From Arthrobacter globiformis (lineage in GTDB: Bacteria; Actinomycetota; Actinomycetes; Actinomycetales; Micrococcaceae), in NCBI RefSeq assembly GCF_030815865.1, contig NZ_JAUSXI010000001.1, positions 4,030,001 to 4,094,000 on the forward strand: DNA of 64,000 nt, given 5' to 3'. Position 1 is the first letter of the stretch, and each line of letters starts with the position of its first letter. Below the pieces are notes generated by a model that made no database searches, was not told the DNA's origin, and saw nothing but the letters and a program-made list of their open reading frames with translations. A program made the position numbers and the translations under genes. This document shows positions 63,824 to 64,000 of the stretch, piece after piece.

Positions 63824-64000
63824 TAGATGTCCTTCCCGGAGCTCTTGGCCACGCGGATGCGGACGGTCTTCTTGACGCCGTCCTTCTCTACGGTGTCGAG
63901 GCGGAAACCAACGCGGGTCGGCTTCTTGGTGGACGGGTCAACCAGAGCCACGTTGGAAACGTGGATGGAAGCCTCGACAACCTCGATGCCGCCGGTCTTG
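63823..64000 (-). CDS. rplX: 50S ribosomal protein L24, C-terminal part (runs off the right edge)
   Basis: About 58 residues are visible, from [20 protein letters not shown] to the end at VAKSSGKDI with a TAA stop at 63823-63825. This is the L24 C-terminal half; the KOW motif lies beyond the window. It precedes rplE, the standard order. Confidence 0.95.
   Translation of the reverse strand, partial: KTGGIEVVEASIHVSNVALVDPSTKKPTRVGFRLDTVEKDGVKKTVRIRVAKSSGKDI

Overview
The window looks like chromosome of a high-G+C actinobacterium of the Micrococcaceae, most like Arthrobacter, Pseudarthrobacter or Paenarthrobacter. The reasons are the very high G+C, the mycothiol enzyme MshA beside myo-inositol-phosphate synthase, a treX-treY-treZ trehalose operon, a 13E12-type DUF222/HNH gene, monoderm Tad pilus clusters without a secretin, and Actinobacteria-style ribosomal proteins with Ala/Glu-rich tails. 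The identification rests on reading the sequence; no database was searched.

Layout. 1-6415: 5' end of alr (minus), a PfkB sugar kinase divergent from a GH4 glycosidase, mshA, and fhs. 6416-9031: an accessory patch with a DUF559/AbiEi-like nuclease gene bracketed by oppositely oriented arrays of a 32-bp repeat, then a DUF2306 membrane protein divergent from a MerR regulator, closed by a third, variant array. 9032-21858 (all minus): ino1, an aldo-keto reductase, treX-treY-treZ and glmS-acpS-nnr. 22018-27913: an S26B-type signal peptidase, coaA, a VanY-like lipoprotein, mscL, glmM, and rpsI-rplM. 28221-43707 (all plus): one prepilin peptidase gene followed by two complete paralogous Tad/Flp pilus clusters (flp-tadE-tadG-cpaB-tadZ-tadA-tadB-tadC, twice). 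43815-50393: signalling genes (an HPt-like protein without its histidine, two OmpR-type regulators, a membrane histidine kinase, a stand-alone kinase ATPase domain) with a DUF222/HNH gene among them. 50475-64000 (all minus): truA-rplQ-rpoA-rpsK-rpsM-rpmJ-infA, a P1/S58 peptidase, an IS481-family insertion, then map-adk-secY and the spc ribosomal operon down to a partial rplX.

How the parts fit. Ino1 makes the inositol phosphate that MshA uses for mycothiol. TreX, TreY and TreZ turn glycogen into trehalose. GlmS and GlmM lie on one path to UDP-GlcNAc, which is also MshA's donor and a cell-wall precursor together with the alr and VanY steps. The two Tad clusters probably share the single prepilin peptidase.

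Most notable structure: the IS481 element sits in the loop of a large palindrome between map and the P1 peptidase gene and has triple-iteron ends and a 15-bp target duplication; a dispersed repeat lies in frame inside the P1 peptidase gene; an intrinsic terminator is built into the first codons of truA; tadG of cluster 2 and the transposase each carry a one-base frameshift in a G run; and the signalling block contains several degenerate two-component parts. No tRNA, rRNA, CRISPR array or prophage was seen.
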